Positions 1 through 7,685 of a stretch of DNA of 12,439 nt are shown here, one piece after another. The DNA comes from DASWHX01 sp036397995 (GTDB lineage Bacteria > Bacteroidota > Bacteroidia > Cytophagales > Cyclobacteriaceae), in assembly GCA_036397995.1 (NCBI GenBank), contig DASWHX010000226.1, positions 1 to 12,439 on the forward strand, given 5' to 3'. Under the pieces are notes generated by a model. The model saw only the letters and a program-made list of their open reading frames with translations, was not told where the DNA came from and did not search any database. The stretch's first letter is position 1. Each line of letters begins with the position of its first letter. A program made the translations under genes and the position numbers.

Positions 1-37
1 CGTTTGGTTGAGCGTTGAATTAAGAATATCTGTTCGA

Positions 38-181
38 TCAAAATAAATCCATATCAATGAGATTCTCCCCATTGTTAAATCTTCTGCCAATTGTGTTGAC
101 AACATAAGTGAGGACAACTGCTGCAGCAACTCCGGCCGTGAGTATCCCCATTCCAGCCGCGAGGTCGTTCAATGCATCCAT
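38..181 (-). CDS. Small single-pass membrane protein, 47 aa, unknown function
   Basis: Reading the minus strand from the ATG at 181 gives an uninterrupted 47-codon frame ending in TGA at 38-40. The product has a short acidic-polar head (MDALNDL), a Gly/Ala/Val/Leu-rich hydrophobic stretch at about residues 8-32 that fits one membrane helix, then a basic pair (RR, residues 33-34) and a polar, acidic tail ending DMDLF. Arg-Arg after the helix suggests the C-terminus stays in the cytoplasm. I do not recognise a family. There is no clear Shine-Dalgarno sequence, as is usual in Bacteroidota. The hydrophobic, charge-bounded layout is better than chance for such a short frame, but the coding status is unproven. 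The next gene, at 441, is divergent, so this one appears to have its own promoter somewhere in 182-440. Confidence 0.5.
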   Translation of the reverse strand: MDALNDLAAGMGILTAGVAAAVVLTYVVNTIGRRFNNGENLIDMDLF

Positions 182-440
182 GTGTTAGTTCGTTTAAGTT
201 GAGAATGATTAGATTATTTGATTGGTTCCCAAAGATCAGACTAGTTATTAATTATTTGTAAATCAGATTATTAGAGTTTTCAGAATTCAAAAATTTTGTC
301 ATATTGAAAATTCCTTTTTCAAATCGAATCTCAGGTAATTAACATTATTAAATAATATTGTAGCTTCAAATGTTGATTTGCCAACAACATCTTTGACCAA
401 TTGAATTGTTGAACACAAAGCTGACTTTAATTCTGACTTA
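182..440. other. AT-rich divergent intergenic region
   Basis: This 259-base AT-rich stretch lies between the small membrane protein (minus) and the acetyltransferase (plus), so it should hold promoters for both. I see no open frame of note and no convincing TTTG / TAnnTTTG promoter pair. Just before the acetyltransferase start there is a short tandem repeat: CTGACTTTAATT at 421-432, then CTGACTTAATGA at 433-444. The second copy covers the ATG at 441. Confidence 0.4.
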
Positions 441-920
441 ATGATAAGATTTTTCGAGTCAACAGATCTTGATCAAATTACCGGCATTTTTAATGAAGTT
501 GTGGAAACAGGAGAATATTTCTTCACCGAATTTCCTCTTACTGCGGAACAAATGCGGGAGCGATTATCAACACCGGAAAGAGAAACCGTGGTCCTGGAAG
601 ACGATGGAGCGATTCTTGGATTTTATTATATGAATCCTTTATTTGAGGGCAGAAGCAATCACGTTGCCAACTGTGCCTACGCGGTAAGTAAAAGTGCCCG
701 CGGTAAAAAAGTAGGTAGCAGACTTGCTGAGTTTTCTATTGAGCATGCCCGCAAGAAAGGGTATAAGTCCATTTCTTTTGTTGCCGTGGTTGCTACTAAT
801 GAAGTAGCTAATCATCTCTGGCAAAAGCTAGGTTTCAGAATGGTGGGCACCATGAAAAAATCGCATAGAAACAAAGACGGCTCTTTTGTTGACACAAATA
901 TTTACCAGTTGGAGTTGTGA
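441..920 (+). CDS. GNAT-family N-acetyltransferase
   Basis: This 159-residue protein has the length and layout of a stand-alone GNAT acetyltransferase, which moves an acetyl group from acetyl-CoA to an amine on a small molecule or protein. The N-terminal part (about 1-60) fits the first strand and helices. The central strand (about 76-84) leads into motif A at 87-92, RGKKVG, followed by a helix with SRLAEFSIEHARKKGY. Motif B follows at about 118-133 (ATNEVANHLWQKLGF), and the C-terminal strand ends IYQLEL. Motif A normally reads R/Q-x-x-G-x-G/A; here the first Gly is Lys (K90), while G92 is kept. The substrate cannot be told from sequence. The gene is monocistronic in this window and ends 3 bases from the stop of the convergent mutarotase gene, leaving no room for a separate terminator. 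The ATG at 441 is the only start that keeps the family's N-terminus. Confidence 0.88.
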   Translation: MIRFFESTDLDQITGIFNEVVETGEYFFTEFPLTAEQMRERLSTPERETVVLEDDGAILGFYYMNPLFEGRSNHVANCAYAVSKSARGKKVGSRLAEFSIEHARKKGYKSISFVAVVATNEVANHLWQKLGFRMVGTMKKSHRNKDGSFVDTNIYQLEL

Positions 921-923
921 AGG

Positions 924-2060
924 TTATCTGATCGAAAATTTATAAATGGTGGTTTGCCTGTAAGTATTTCCCGGTTCCAAAATCGTATTGGGAAATTCAG
1001 GTTGATTTGGTGAATCAGGAAAATGCTGCGCTTCAAGACACAAACCTCCATGCTTAAAATAGATTTTTCCCGCCTTACCCCGGAGGGTTCCATCCAGAAA
1101 ATTTCCGGAATAGAATTGAATTCCCGGCTCAGTGGTAAATATCTCCATTACTCTTCCACTTGCCGAGTGGTGCAATTCACCAGCCTTTTCTATTTCTTCT
1201 CCGGATTTATTCAAAACCCAATTATGATCAAATCCTCCTGCCACTTTCATGATATCATTACCAATTCGATTTAGATTTCTGAAATCCATTGGTGTCGAGT
1301 CCACATCCGCCAAATTACCTGTGGGAATCAGGTTTTCATTCACTTCTGTAAACTTGTCTGCATCCAGCATAAGTTCATGGTCCAGAATTGTTTCATCGGT
1401 TCCAGCAGATAAATTAAAATAGCAGTGGTTGGTCAGGTTTACCGGAGTAGGCTGGTCGGTAGTGGCTGTGTATTTAATTACAAGTTCATTGTCAGAACTT
1501 AATGCATAGGTCACCTCCACCTGCAAATTTCCCGGGTATCCTTCCTCCCCGTCATGACTAAGATATTTCAAACGCAGGCTGCTGTCGCCGGGCATAAGTT
1601 CCGCATCCCAAACCACCTTGTCAAAACCTCTTAGACCGCCATGCAAACTATTTGCATCATTATTTGCCGCCAATTGGAAGGTTTCTCCCCTCAATTCAAA
1701 TGTTGCATTGGCGATCCGGTTTGCATATCTGCCCACCAGGCAGCCGAAATAGGGGTTGTCATCCTGAAGATAACCTTCTAAATTTTCAAACCCCAGGATT
1801 ACATCACCTGCATTTCCGTTCTTATCCGGAGTTAAGATATGGGTAACAGTACCCCCATAGTTCAATATTCCTACTTCCATTCCTGCTGAATTCCTGAGAA
1901 TGAACTGAGTAACTTCCTTCCCACCAAAGGTTCCATAGGGTTTTGATTCAGCGAGGTGTTCCGGAGGTTCTTTTTCCATTTCAGTTTCCTGGTTTGAACC
2001 TGAACATCCCAGAATAATGGCAACTGCAAGAATTATCAGGCATTGAAAAATTCTTATCAT
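924..2060 (-). CDS. galM: Aldose 1-epimerase (galactose mutarotase), predicted lipoprotein
   Basis: This 378-residue protein interconverts the alpha and beta anomers of aldoses. It begins with a lipoprotein signal: a hydrophobic run at 5-17 and the lipobox LGCS, with Cys19 as the lipidation site. The mature enzyme should therefore be anchored in the envelope rather than cytoplasmic like the enterobacterial GalM. GalM landmarks are present in order: GRYANRI (111-117), SLHGG with His140, NLTNHCYFNLS with the catalytic acid His212, GFDHNW with Asp278, and CLEAQHFPDS with the catalytic base Glu343, near the C-terminal EPG turn. All the expected active-site residues are there and the length fits mature GalM plus a signal. 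The start overlaps the stop of the upstream arabinofuranosidase gene by 4 bases (ATGA), implying translational coupling. In this setting it probably equilibrates released L-arabinose before uptake. No clear surface-export signal follows Cys19, so periplasmic or surface placement is open. Confidence 0.93.
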   Translation of the reverse strand: MIRIFQCLIILAVAIILGCSGSNQETEMEKEPPEHLAESKPYGTFGGKEVTQFILRNSAGMEVGILNYGGTVTHILTPDKNGNAGDVILGFENLEGYLQDDNPYFGCLVGRYANRIANATFELRGETFQLAANNDANSLHGGLRGFDKVVWDAELMPGDSSLRLKYLSHDGEEGYPGNLQVEVTYALSSDNELVIKYTATTDQPTPVNLTNHCYFNLSAGTDETILDHELMLDADKFTEVNENLIPTGNLADVDSTPMDFRNLNRIGNDIMKVAGGFDHNWVLNKSGEEIEKAGELHHSASGRVMEIFTTEPGIQFYSGNFLDGTLRGKAGKIYFKHGGLCLEAQHFPDSPNQPEFPNTILEPGNTYRQTTIYKFSIR

Positions 2061-4027
2061 CTGTAATTTATCTTAACGTCATTAATTCTTACCGGAAGCC
2101 ATACCTGCATTTCACTGCGGCCCCGGTTAGCCCAGGTGTAATAAGGGATGGCCGTTATAGTTTTATTTTGAGTTTGAATTGACATTCCATCGCTGCCCAC
2201 ATTAATTACGGGAATCTCAAATTGTATGGTTGTAATTCCACCCAGCATTTTCGGATTAAATTCTGAAGTGAATCGCGTATTTTCCGGAACTATCAGGTTC
2301 CAGGCCTGGCCATCATTATCCACACCTTCAACACAATAAACCAGCGGACCCCGTTGCAAGGCAACCCTGTCATTGTTTTGTTCAACTTCCTCCCTGGCCA
2401 CCACTCTTCTTACTTCCATTGGAAGAACTAACTGCACTTCATCCCCTTTTTTCCATTTGTTATTTATCACCGCGTATCCTTTTTCAATGGCAACAGGAAT
2501 TTCTTTTCCATTCAAGCTTACTTTGTATGGAGTATCAATATTATCGCCATATTTGTAAATATCACCAGGAACAGGTTTTCCTTGTACCCAACCGGGTATT
2601 CTTACGTATAACGGAAATTCAGCTCTTGATTTGGGATTTACAGTAATTTTAATATTGCCATCCCATGGGTAATTGGTTTGCATCTCAATTCCAATTTCCG
2701 AATTATTAACATTAATGTTAGTTTTACTTCCTACAAAAAGATTTACCCAAACTCCTTTATCTGAATACCCATAAATATAATCTCCAATTGAAGCGATTAA
2801 CCTGGCAATGTTGGCCGGACAGCAGGCAGTACCAAACCATTCGCGCCTTGCATGTTGACCCCGCGAAGCAAGCGGATTCCCGTAAAAGAAATGATCACCG
2901 CTCAAAGAAAGGCCATCGCGTGCTCCATTGTATAAACTTCTTTCCAGTATATCTATAAATTTACTGTCGCCGGTAAGCAAGTTCATTCGTTGGTTCCAGA
3001 AAACCATTCCCACTGATGCGCAAGTTTCACAATATGCCTGCTCGTTTGGCAAATCATAATCAATTCCGAATCCCTCATTTCTACCGGACGCACCGATTCC
3101 CCCGGTGATATACATGTTTCGGTTTGTGACATCGCCCCAGACCGTTAGCATAGCTTTCATATACCCTTCATCCCCGGTTAGCGAAGCAACATCCGCGGCG
3201 CCGGTATACATGTACATAGCTCTTACTGCATGACCTGTTATTTCCGTTTGATCCCTAACCGGTATTACATCCTGGGCATACGCGGTGTCACGCCAGCTGC
3301 TCCAGGTATATCCTTTCGCCAATTTTTTTCCTCTTTCTTCCAAAAGCCAATAAGCAAGATCCAGATACTTTTTATCATTGGTTGTGTGGTAAAGCTTAAC
3401 AAGCGCCAGCTCCAATTCCTGGTGACCGGTAACCCAATGCCTCTTCCCGGGACCAAACAAACTGTCAAAATGAACCGCCCATTTAATGGCCACATCCAGA
3501 AATTTACGTTTGCCTGTTGCATTGAAGTAAGCCACCGCGGCTTCAATCATGTGTCCGCCGTTATAATCTTCGTGCATGCTCATGTCGGTCCATCTTTGAT
3601 CCAATCGACCCAGGGTATAATAAGTATTCAGATAACCATCCTCCAGTTGAGCCGCGGCAATCTTGTCAATCCATTCATCTGCTTTTTTCTCCAGGGCAGG
3701 ATCAGGATAATTATTGATTGAATAAGCAATAGCTTCCAGCGCCTTGAAGACATCCGAATCATCATAAAAAATTCCTTCATGAGCCTCACTTTTATCGCGG
3801 GCAACTTTTTCAAAATTTCTTATCCGGGGAGTTTTCACTTCCGTTTGCTCAATGCAGGCTGCCAGCGTTTCTGTGGCAACTAAATCCATTGTGGGTTTCC
3901 AAAAATTATCTATGACTTCAACTTTAGAAAAATTAACAGGATTAAATTTTCTTGAAACTTCCTGCGCATAGGAAGCAATTGGTAGCATTATTAAACAAAA
4001 GCTTACGATTATACTCTTTGGTTTCAT
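2057..4027 (-). CDS. Secreted beta-L-arabinofuranosidase, GH127 family (DUF1680)
   Basis: From the ATG at 4027 the protein is 656 residues, close to the B. longum enzyme HypBA1. An ATG six codons upstream (4045) is also possible; I chose 4027 because the signal peptide then starts in the typical way (MKPK, hydrophobic core to about 18, cleavage near ASYA/QE at 21-22). The (alpha/alpha)6 barrel spans about 30-425 and a beta-sandwich follows. The zinc-thiolate active site is complete: Glu318 (GRNEGF, acid/base), Glu334 and Cys336 (AYCETC, zinc ligands), and Cys402-Cys403 (GTACCPAN; Cys402 would be the nucleophile). The Glu318-Glu334 spacing of 16 matches Glu322-Glu338 of HypBA1. The family removes terminal beta-L-arabinofuranose from plant or hydroxyproline-linked arabino-oligosaccharides. 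The related GH146 family shares this fold, so the assignment to GH127 rests on length and motif. It is first in an operon with the mutarotase and divergent from the symporter and araA. Confidence 0.92.
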   Translation of the reverse strand: MKPKSIIVSFCLIMLPIASYAQEVSRKFNPVNFSKVEVIDNFWKPTMDLVATETLAACIEQTEVKTPRIRNFEKVARDKSEAHEGIFYDDSDVFKALEAIAYSINNYPDPALEKKADEWIDKIAAAQLEDGYLNTYYTLGRLDQRWTDMSMHEDYNGGHMIEAAVAYFNATGKRKFLDVAIKWAVHFDSLFGPGKRHWVTGHQELELALVKLYHTTNDKKYLDLAYWLLEERGKKLAKGYTWSSWRDTAYAQDVIPVRDQTEITGHAVRAMYMYTGAADVASLTGDEGYMKAMLTVWGDVTNRNMYITGGIGASGRNEGFGIDYDLPNEQAYCETCASVGMVFWNQRMNLLTGDSKFIDILERSLYNGARDGLSLSGDHFFYGNPLASRGQHARREWFGTACCPANIARLIASIGDYIYGYSDKGVWVNLFVGSKTNINVNNSEIGIEMQTNYPWDGNIKITVNPKSRAEFPLYVRIPGWVQGKPVPGDIYKYGDNIDTPYKVSLNGKEIPVAIEKGYAVINNKWKKGDEVQLVLPMEVRRVVAREEVEQNNDRVALQRGPLVYCVEGVDNDGQAWNLIVPENTRFTSEFNPKMLGGITTIQFEIPVINVGSDGMSIQTQNKTITAIPYYTWANRGRSEMQVWLPVRINDVKINYR

Positions 4028-4045
4028 ATTCTGAATATTAAACAT

Positions 4046-4300
4046 TGGACGATTACGTTTTTAAAGTTAAAAATAATAATGGTTATATAAAGAGCAAGGT
4101 GACCAACTAATCCTGAAACAGGTTGACTTCATCATTTCACGGGGGTCAAATCATTAAGGATGCAGGTGAAGTTCTAAAATTTAATTAAAATAATGCTATC
4201 TTAATGCCTTTCAAATGCGGACCTGAAAGCAGCATCACACAATCGGATTTGGAAATATAAAGAAGGAAACTATTACGTTCGGAATAATAATTAATGCAAT
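4046..4300. promoter_or_regulatory. Divergent control region of the arabinose block
   Basis: These 255 AT-rich bases separate the two arms of the arabinose locus and should hold both promoters and any operator. Visible elements are a 10-bp palindrome TTTAATTAAA (4180-4189), three copies of TAATGC (4191-4196, 4202-4207, 4292-4297; the first two start 11 bases apart), and a loose inverted pair TTGAC (4123-4127) / GTCAA (4145-4149). None matches an operator I know. No regulator gene for arabinose lies in the window. I found no good minus-strand promoter for the arabinofuranosidase. Confidence 0.4.
4248..4281 (+). promoter_or_regulatory. Candidate Bacteroidota promoter of the symporter-araA operon
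   Basis: TTTG at 4248-4251 is followed after 22 bases by TACGTTCG at 4274-4281. The Bacteroidota pattern is a TTTG-like -33 element, roughly 19-22 bases, then TAnnTTTG; the second element here has one mismatch. Transcription would begin near 4288, leaving a very short leader before the ATG at 4301. The match is modest and such motifs arise by chance in AT-rich DNA. Confidence 0.35.
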
Positions 4301-6169
4301 ATGAATAGCGGATTTTCAAATATTGACTACATCATTTTCTTCGGGTATTGTGCCCTGATCATCACCATAGGATTATATGTTTCACGAAATAAAGGAAAAG
4401 AAAAAACAGCCCAGGATTACTTTCTTGCCAGCCGATCACTAACCTGGTGGGCAATCGGGGCTTCTCTTATCGCGGCTAATATTTCCGCGGAACATTTTAT
4501 CGCCATGTCGGGTTCCGGATTTGCCATCGGGCTTGGAATAGCTGCCTACGAATGGATTGCCGCCATCTCGCTAATCATTGTTGCAAAATTCTTCCTGCCT
4601 GTATTCCTTAAGAATGAAATTTATACGATTCCCCAGTTAGCAGAGAAAAGGTTTAATAAGCATGTGGGACTTTTCTTTGCTTCATTTTGGCTTCTGGTTT
4701 ATGTTTTTGTGAATTTAACTTCCGTAAGTTATCTGGGGGCACTGGCTTTGGAAAAAATCGTAGGAATACCCCTAATCTATGGAATTATTGGTTTGCTCCT
4801 TTTCTCGGGAATCTATTCAATTTACGGGGGATTAACATCCGTTGCCTGGACAGACGTAATCCAGGTGATATTCCTGGTCTTTGGCGGCCTGGTAACCACA
4901 TTTCTGGCGCTGGATGCTGTAGGAGGCGGCAGTATAATCGGCGGGTTCAGCTATATTTTTGAGGCCGGCAGGGATCATTTTTCCATGATCATCAGCGAAG
5001 GTCAAATAATGGTGCCGGATGGAGGTGGCGGAACCAAAGATGCTTTTAACGACTTGCCGGGACTGGCGGTGATCCTGGGTTCAATGTGGATTACTAACCT
5101 TGGCTACTGGGGGTACAACCAGTATATCATTCAAAAAGGCCTTGCCGCCAAAAGTATTGAAGAGGCTAAACGCGGATTGATCTTCGCCGGATATCTGAAA
5201 ATCCTGGTTCCACTGCTTGTAATTATACCCGGAATTACCGCATATGTTTTGGTTAATGATTTTACTCCTGAACAGCTTGCCGCTATGGTCGGAAAGCCCG
5301 TGGAAGAATTAGGAGTAATAGCCAAATCCGACGAGGCTTATCCCTGGTTGCTGCAGAATTTTGTTCCCGCCGGAATTCGCGGCCTTGCCTTTGCTGCTCT
5401 AACGGCCGCCATAGTTTCTTCGCTGGCATCAATGATTAACAGTACTTCTACGATCTTTACCATGGACATCTATAAACATTATATTAATAAAGCGGCATCC
5501 AACAAGCAAATGGTGAGAGTTGGCAGACTTGTGGCAATTGTTGCCATGCTGATTGCCATATCGTTCGCGCCCCAGTTAAGCAACCTGGACCAGGTTTTTC
5601 AATATATTCAGGAATATACCGGGTTTATTTACCCCGGTGTAGTAGTGGTGTTTACTATGGGCTTATTCTGGAACCAGATTACAAGCAAAGCAGCCATCTG
5701 GACCGCGGCGGCTACCATTCCTATTGGAATTGCTATCAAATTTGCATTACCGGAAATTCCATGGATTCTACGAATGGGTTACGTATTCATAATCCTGTGT
5801 ACGGTAGCCTCGGTTATTTCATTCCTTGATAAAGGAGTAAAAGTGAAATCACCAACCCTTGGTGAAGGTGTTCAGAAGAAACTCATTTCCACCAGTTACC
5901 TGCTAACTGCCCTCAGCATTGTTTGCATTTTGCCTGGTTTGTTTTTCTCCGGTACATATGCGCACCTTGGCTTTGAATCTATATTTGTGCTTGCCTCAAT
6001 ATTTCTTATGCTTGCTATTATTTCTTATACCAATGCAAAAATTGATGTTGAAGACCGGAAGGCGTTTCATACGGAAGTTACAATATTCAAGACCGGAGTT
6101 GGCTTTAATGTAGGTGCAATTGGTATTATAGCCATTGTTGCATTCCTCTATATTGTCTTCTGGATGTAA
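4301..6169 (+). CDS. Sodium/sugar symporter, SSS (SLC5) family, probable L-arabinose uptake
   Basis: This 622-residue polytopic inner-membrane protein belongs to the family of vSGLT and human SGLT1, which couple sugar uptake to the Na+ gradient. Landmarks align without gaps to vSGLT over key stretches: SLIAANISAE (55-64), Glu84 in YEW (vSGLT Glu88), Asn266 and Tyr269 in TNLGYWGYN (Asn260, gate Tyr263), Lys300 (Lys294), VSSLAS with Ser373-Ser374 (Na+ site), and FQYIQEYTG at 433-441 (Gln428 region). At the vSGLT Gln69 position this protein has His65, as in human SGLT1 (His83). About 14 membrane helices fit, including a hydrophobic C-terminal helix. Arabinose is inferred as substrate from the araA gene 10 bases downstream and the divergent arabinofuranosidase; the sequence alone proves only a sugar-type SSS transporter. 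The start MNSGFSNIDY gives the normal N-terminus before helix 1. Confidence 0.92.
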   Translation: MNSGFSNIDYIIFFGYCALIITIGLYVSRNKGKEKTAQDYFLASRSLTWWAIGASLIAANISAEHFIAMSGSGFAIGLGIAAYEWIAAISLIIVAKFFLPVFLKNEIYTIPQLAEKRFNKHVGLFFASFWLLVYVFVNLTSVSYLGALALEKIVGIPLIYGIIGLLLFSGIYSIYGGLTSVAWTDVIQVIFLVFGGLVTTFLALDAVGGGSIIGGFSYIFEAGRDHFSMIISEGQIMVPDGGGGTKDAFNDLPGLAVILGSMWITNLGYWGYNQYIIQKGLAAKSIEEAKRGLIFAGYLKILVPLLVIIPGITAYVLVNDFTPEQLAAMVGKPVEELGVIAKSDEAYPWLLQNFVPAGIRGLAFAALTAAIVSSLASMINSTSTIFTMDIYKHYINKAASNKQMVRVGRLVAIVAMLIAISFAPQLSNLDQVFQYIQEYTGFIYPGVVVVFTMGLFWNQITSKAAIWTAAATIPIGIAIKFALPEIPWILRMGYVFIILCTVASVISFLDKGVKVKSPTLGEGVQKKLISTSYLLTALSIVCILPGLFFSGTYAHLGFESIFVLASIFLMLAIISYTNAKIDVEDRKAFHTEVTIFKTGVGFNVGAIGIIAIVAFLYIVFWM

Positions 6170-6179
6170 TAAATTCAAG

Positions 6180-7679
6180 ATGTTACCGAATCTTAAAAAG
6201 CTTGAAGTTTGGTTTCTGACAGGCAGTCAGCATTTATATGGAGATGATGTATTGAAACAGGTTGCCGCTCATTCAAGAGAGATAATTTCTTCAATCAATT
6301 TATCAGGACAGATTCCGGTTAAGATTATTGCCAGGCAAACATTAACTACACCGGAATTAATTTATCAGGTTTGTCTGGAAGCGAACAGTTCTTCTGGCTG
6401 TATCGGGGTAATACTTTGGATGCATACCTTTTCGCCGGCTAAAATGTGGATCAGAGGTCTGAAAATTCTTCAGAAACCATTATTACATTTTCACACTCAA
6501 TTCAATGCAGAAATTCCATGGGAAGTTATTGATATGGATTTTATGAATCTGAACCAGAGTGCCCATGGTGATCGTGAATTTGCCCATATATGTGCGCGAC
6601 TCAATCTGAAGCGGAAGATTATAGCCGGCCACTGGAAAGATAAGTCTTGCCTGAAGCAAATTGGCATCTGGACAAGAGCGGCGATTGCCCGGTATGATTT
6701 AGATGGCGCCCGGATAGGAAGACTTGGTGATAATATGCGGTATGTGGCAGTAACTGAAGGAGACAAAGTTGAAGCGGAGATAAAACTCGGATTTTCAACA
6801 AATGGATATGGAATTAGCGAATTGGCTGAATTGATTACAAAAATTACTAATGCCCGGGCCGAAAAACTTGTGTACGAATATCTGGATGAATACCAGGTTG
6901 TCCGGGAGCTTAAAAAAGGCGGCCCGAAGTATTCTTCACTGGTTTATGCAGCAAGAATTGAACTCGGGCTGCGGACATTTCTGAAAAAAGAAAACCTGGT
7001 TGGTTTTACTGACACCTTTGAAGATTTGCACGGACTGGAACAACTGCCGGGAATTGCGGTTCAGAGGCTGATGCGTGATGGATATGGCTTCGGTGCTGAA
7101 GGAGATTGGAAAACCGCAGCCCTGGTAAGAGCGATGAAAGTGATGAGTTGCGGTCTTGAAGGAGGTAATTCCTTTATGGAGGATTATACGTATAATTTCA
7201 CTTCAGTGGAAAATCAGGTTCTGGGAGCACACATGCTCGAAATATGTGAATCTTTAGCGGAGTCTAAACCTTCTTGCGAGATTCATCCCCTGAGTATTGG
7301 AGGCAAGTCAGATCCGGTCAGGCTTGTATTTAATGTTGGAGCGGGAAAGGCTGTAAATGCATCCCTTATCGATACCGGCAGCAGGTTTAGAATGTTGGTT
7401 AATAAAGTTGAACTCAGGAAGCCTGAAAAGGCATTGCCAAAGTTGCCTGTAGCGAGAGCTGTTTGGAAACCTCTTCCTGACCTAAAAACATCCGCTACCG
7501 CCTGGCTGATGGCTGGAGGTTCACATCACACCTGTCTGAGTAAAGCATTGGAGGTGGAGCATCTGATGGATTTTTGTGAAATGATGAACATAGAATTACT
7601 TGTGATTGATGAGTCCACGAACCTGGTAAATTTCCATAATGAATTAAGATGGAATGATAAATCGTTCGAAGAAAAATAA
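6180..7679 (+). CDS. araA: L-arabinose isomerase
   Basis: AraA converts L-arabinose to L-ribulose, the first cytoplasmic step of arabinose breakdown. From the ATG at 6180 the protein is 499 residues, almost exactly the E. coli length (500). The frame stays open upstream to 6135, but that would add 15 residues overlapping the symporter gene and unrelated to the family, so 6180 is preferred. The N-terminus LEVWFLTGSQHLYG (8-21) is the AraA signature. The metal and catalytic residues are in place: Glu307 (GFGAEGDWK), Glu334 (FMEDYTY), His351 (LGAHMLE) and His450 (GGSHHT), one off E. coli numbering for the first three. The gene follows the symporter by 10 bases and is clearly co-transcribed. It ends 6 bases from the stop of the convergent receptor gene. 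No L-ribulokinase (araB) or ribulose-5-phosphate epimerase (araD) follows in this window, so they must lie elsewhere if the pathway is complete. Confidence 0.97.
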   Translation: MLPNLKKLEVWFLTGSQHLYGDDVLKQVAAHSREIISSINLSGQIPVKIIARQTLTTPELIYQVCLEANSSSGCIGVILWMHTFSPAKMWIRGLKILQKPLLHFHTQFNAEIPWEVIDMDFMNLNQSAHGDREFAHICARLNLKRKIIAGHWKDKSCLKQIGIWTRAAIARYDLDGARIGRLGDNMRYVAVTEGDKVEAEIKLGFSTNGYGISELAELITKITNARAEKLVYEYLDEYQVVRELKKGGPKYSSLVYAARIELGLRTFLKKENLVGFTDTFEDLHGLEQLPGIAVQRLMRDGYGFGAEGDWKTAALVRAMKVMSCGLEGGNSFMEDYTYNFTSVENQVLGAHMLEICESLAESKPSCEIHPLSIGGKSDPVRLVFNVGAGKAVNASLIDTGSRFRMLVNKVELRKPEKALPKLPVARAVWKPLPDLKTSATAWLMAGGSHHTCLSKALEVEHLMDFCEMMNIELLVIDESTNLVNFHNELRWNDKSFEEK

Positions 7680-7685
7680 TTTCCT

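Noticed and set aside
3230..3721. 163-codon plus-strand frame inside the arabinofuranosidase gene
   Set aside because: It lies antisense within a gene whose active-site residues and family length are fully supported; it has no domain signs and is a shadow of the real frame.
4123..4149. TTGAC / GTCAA inverted pair as an operator
   Set aside because: Five-base arms separated by 17 bases are expected by chance in a region of this size, and no matching regulator is present.
6135..6179. Upstream start for AraA adding 15 residues
   Set aside because: The extra residues overlap the symporter's 3' end and have no family counterpart; the ATG at 6180 gives the normal 499-residue AraA.
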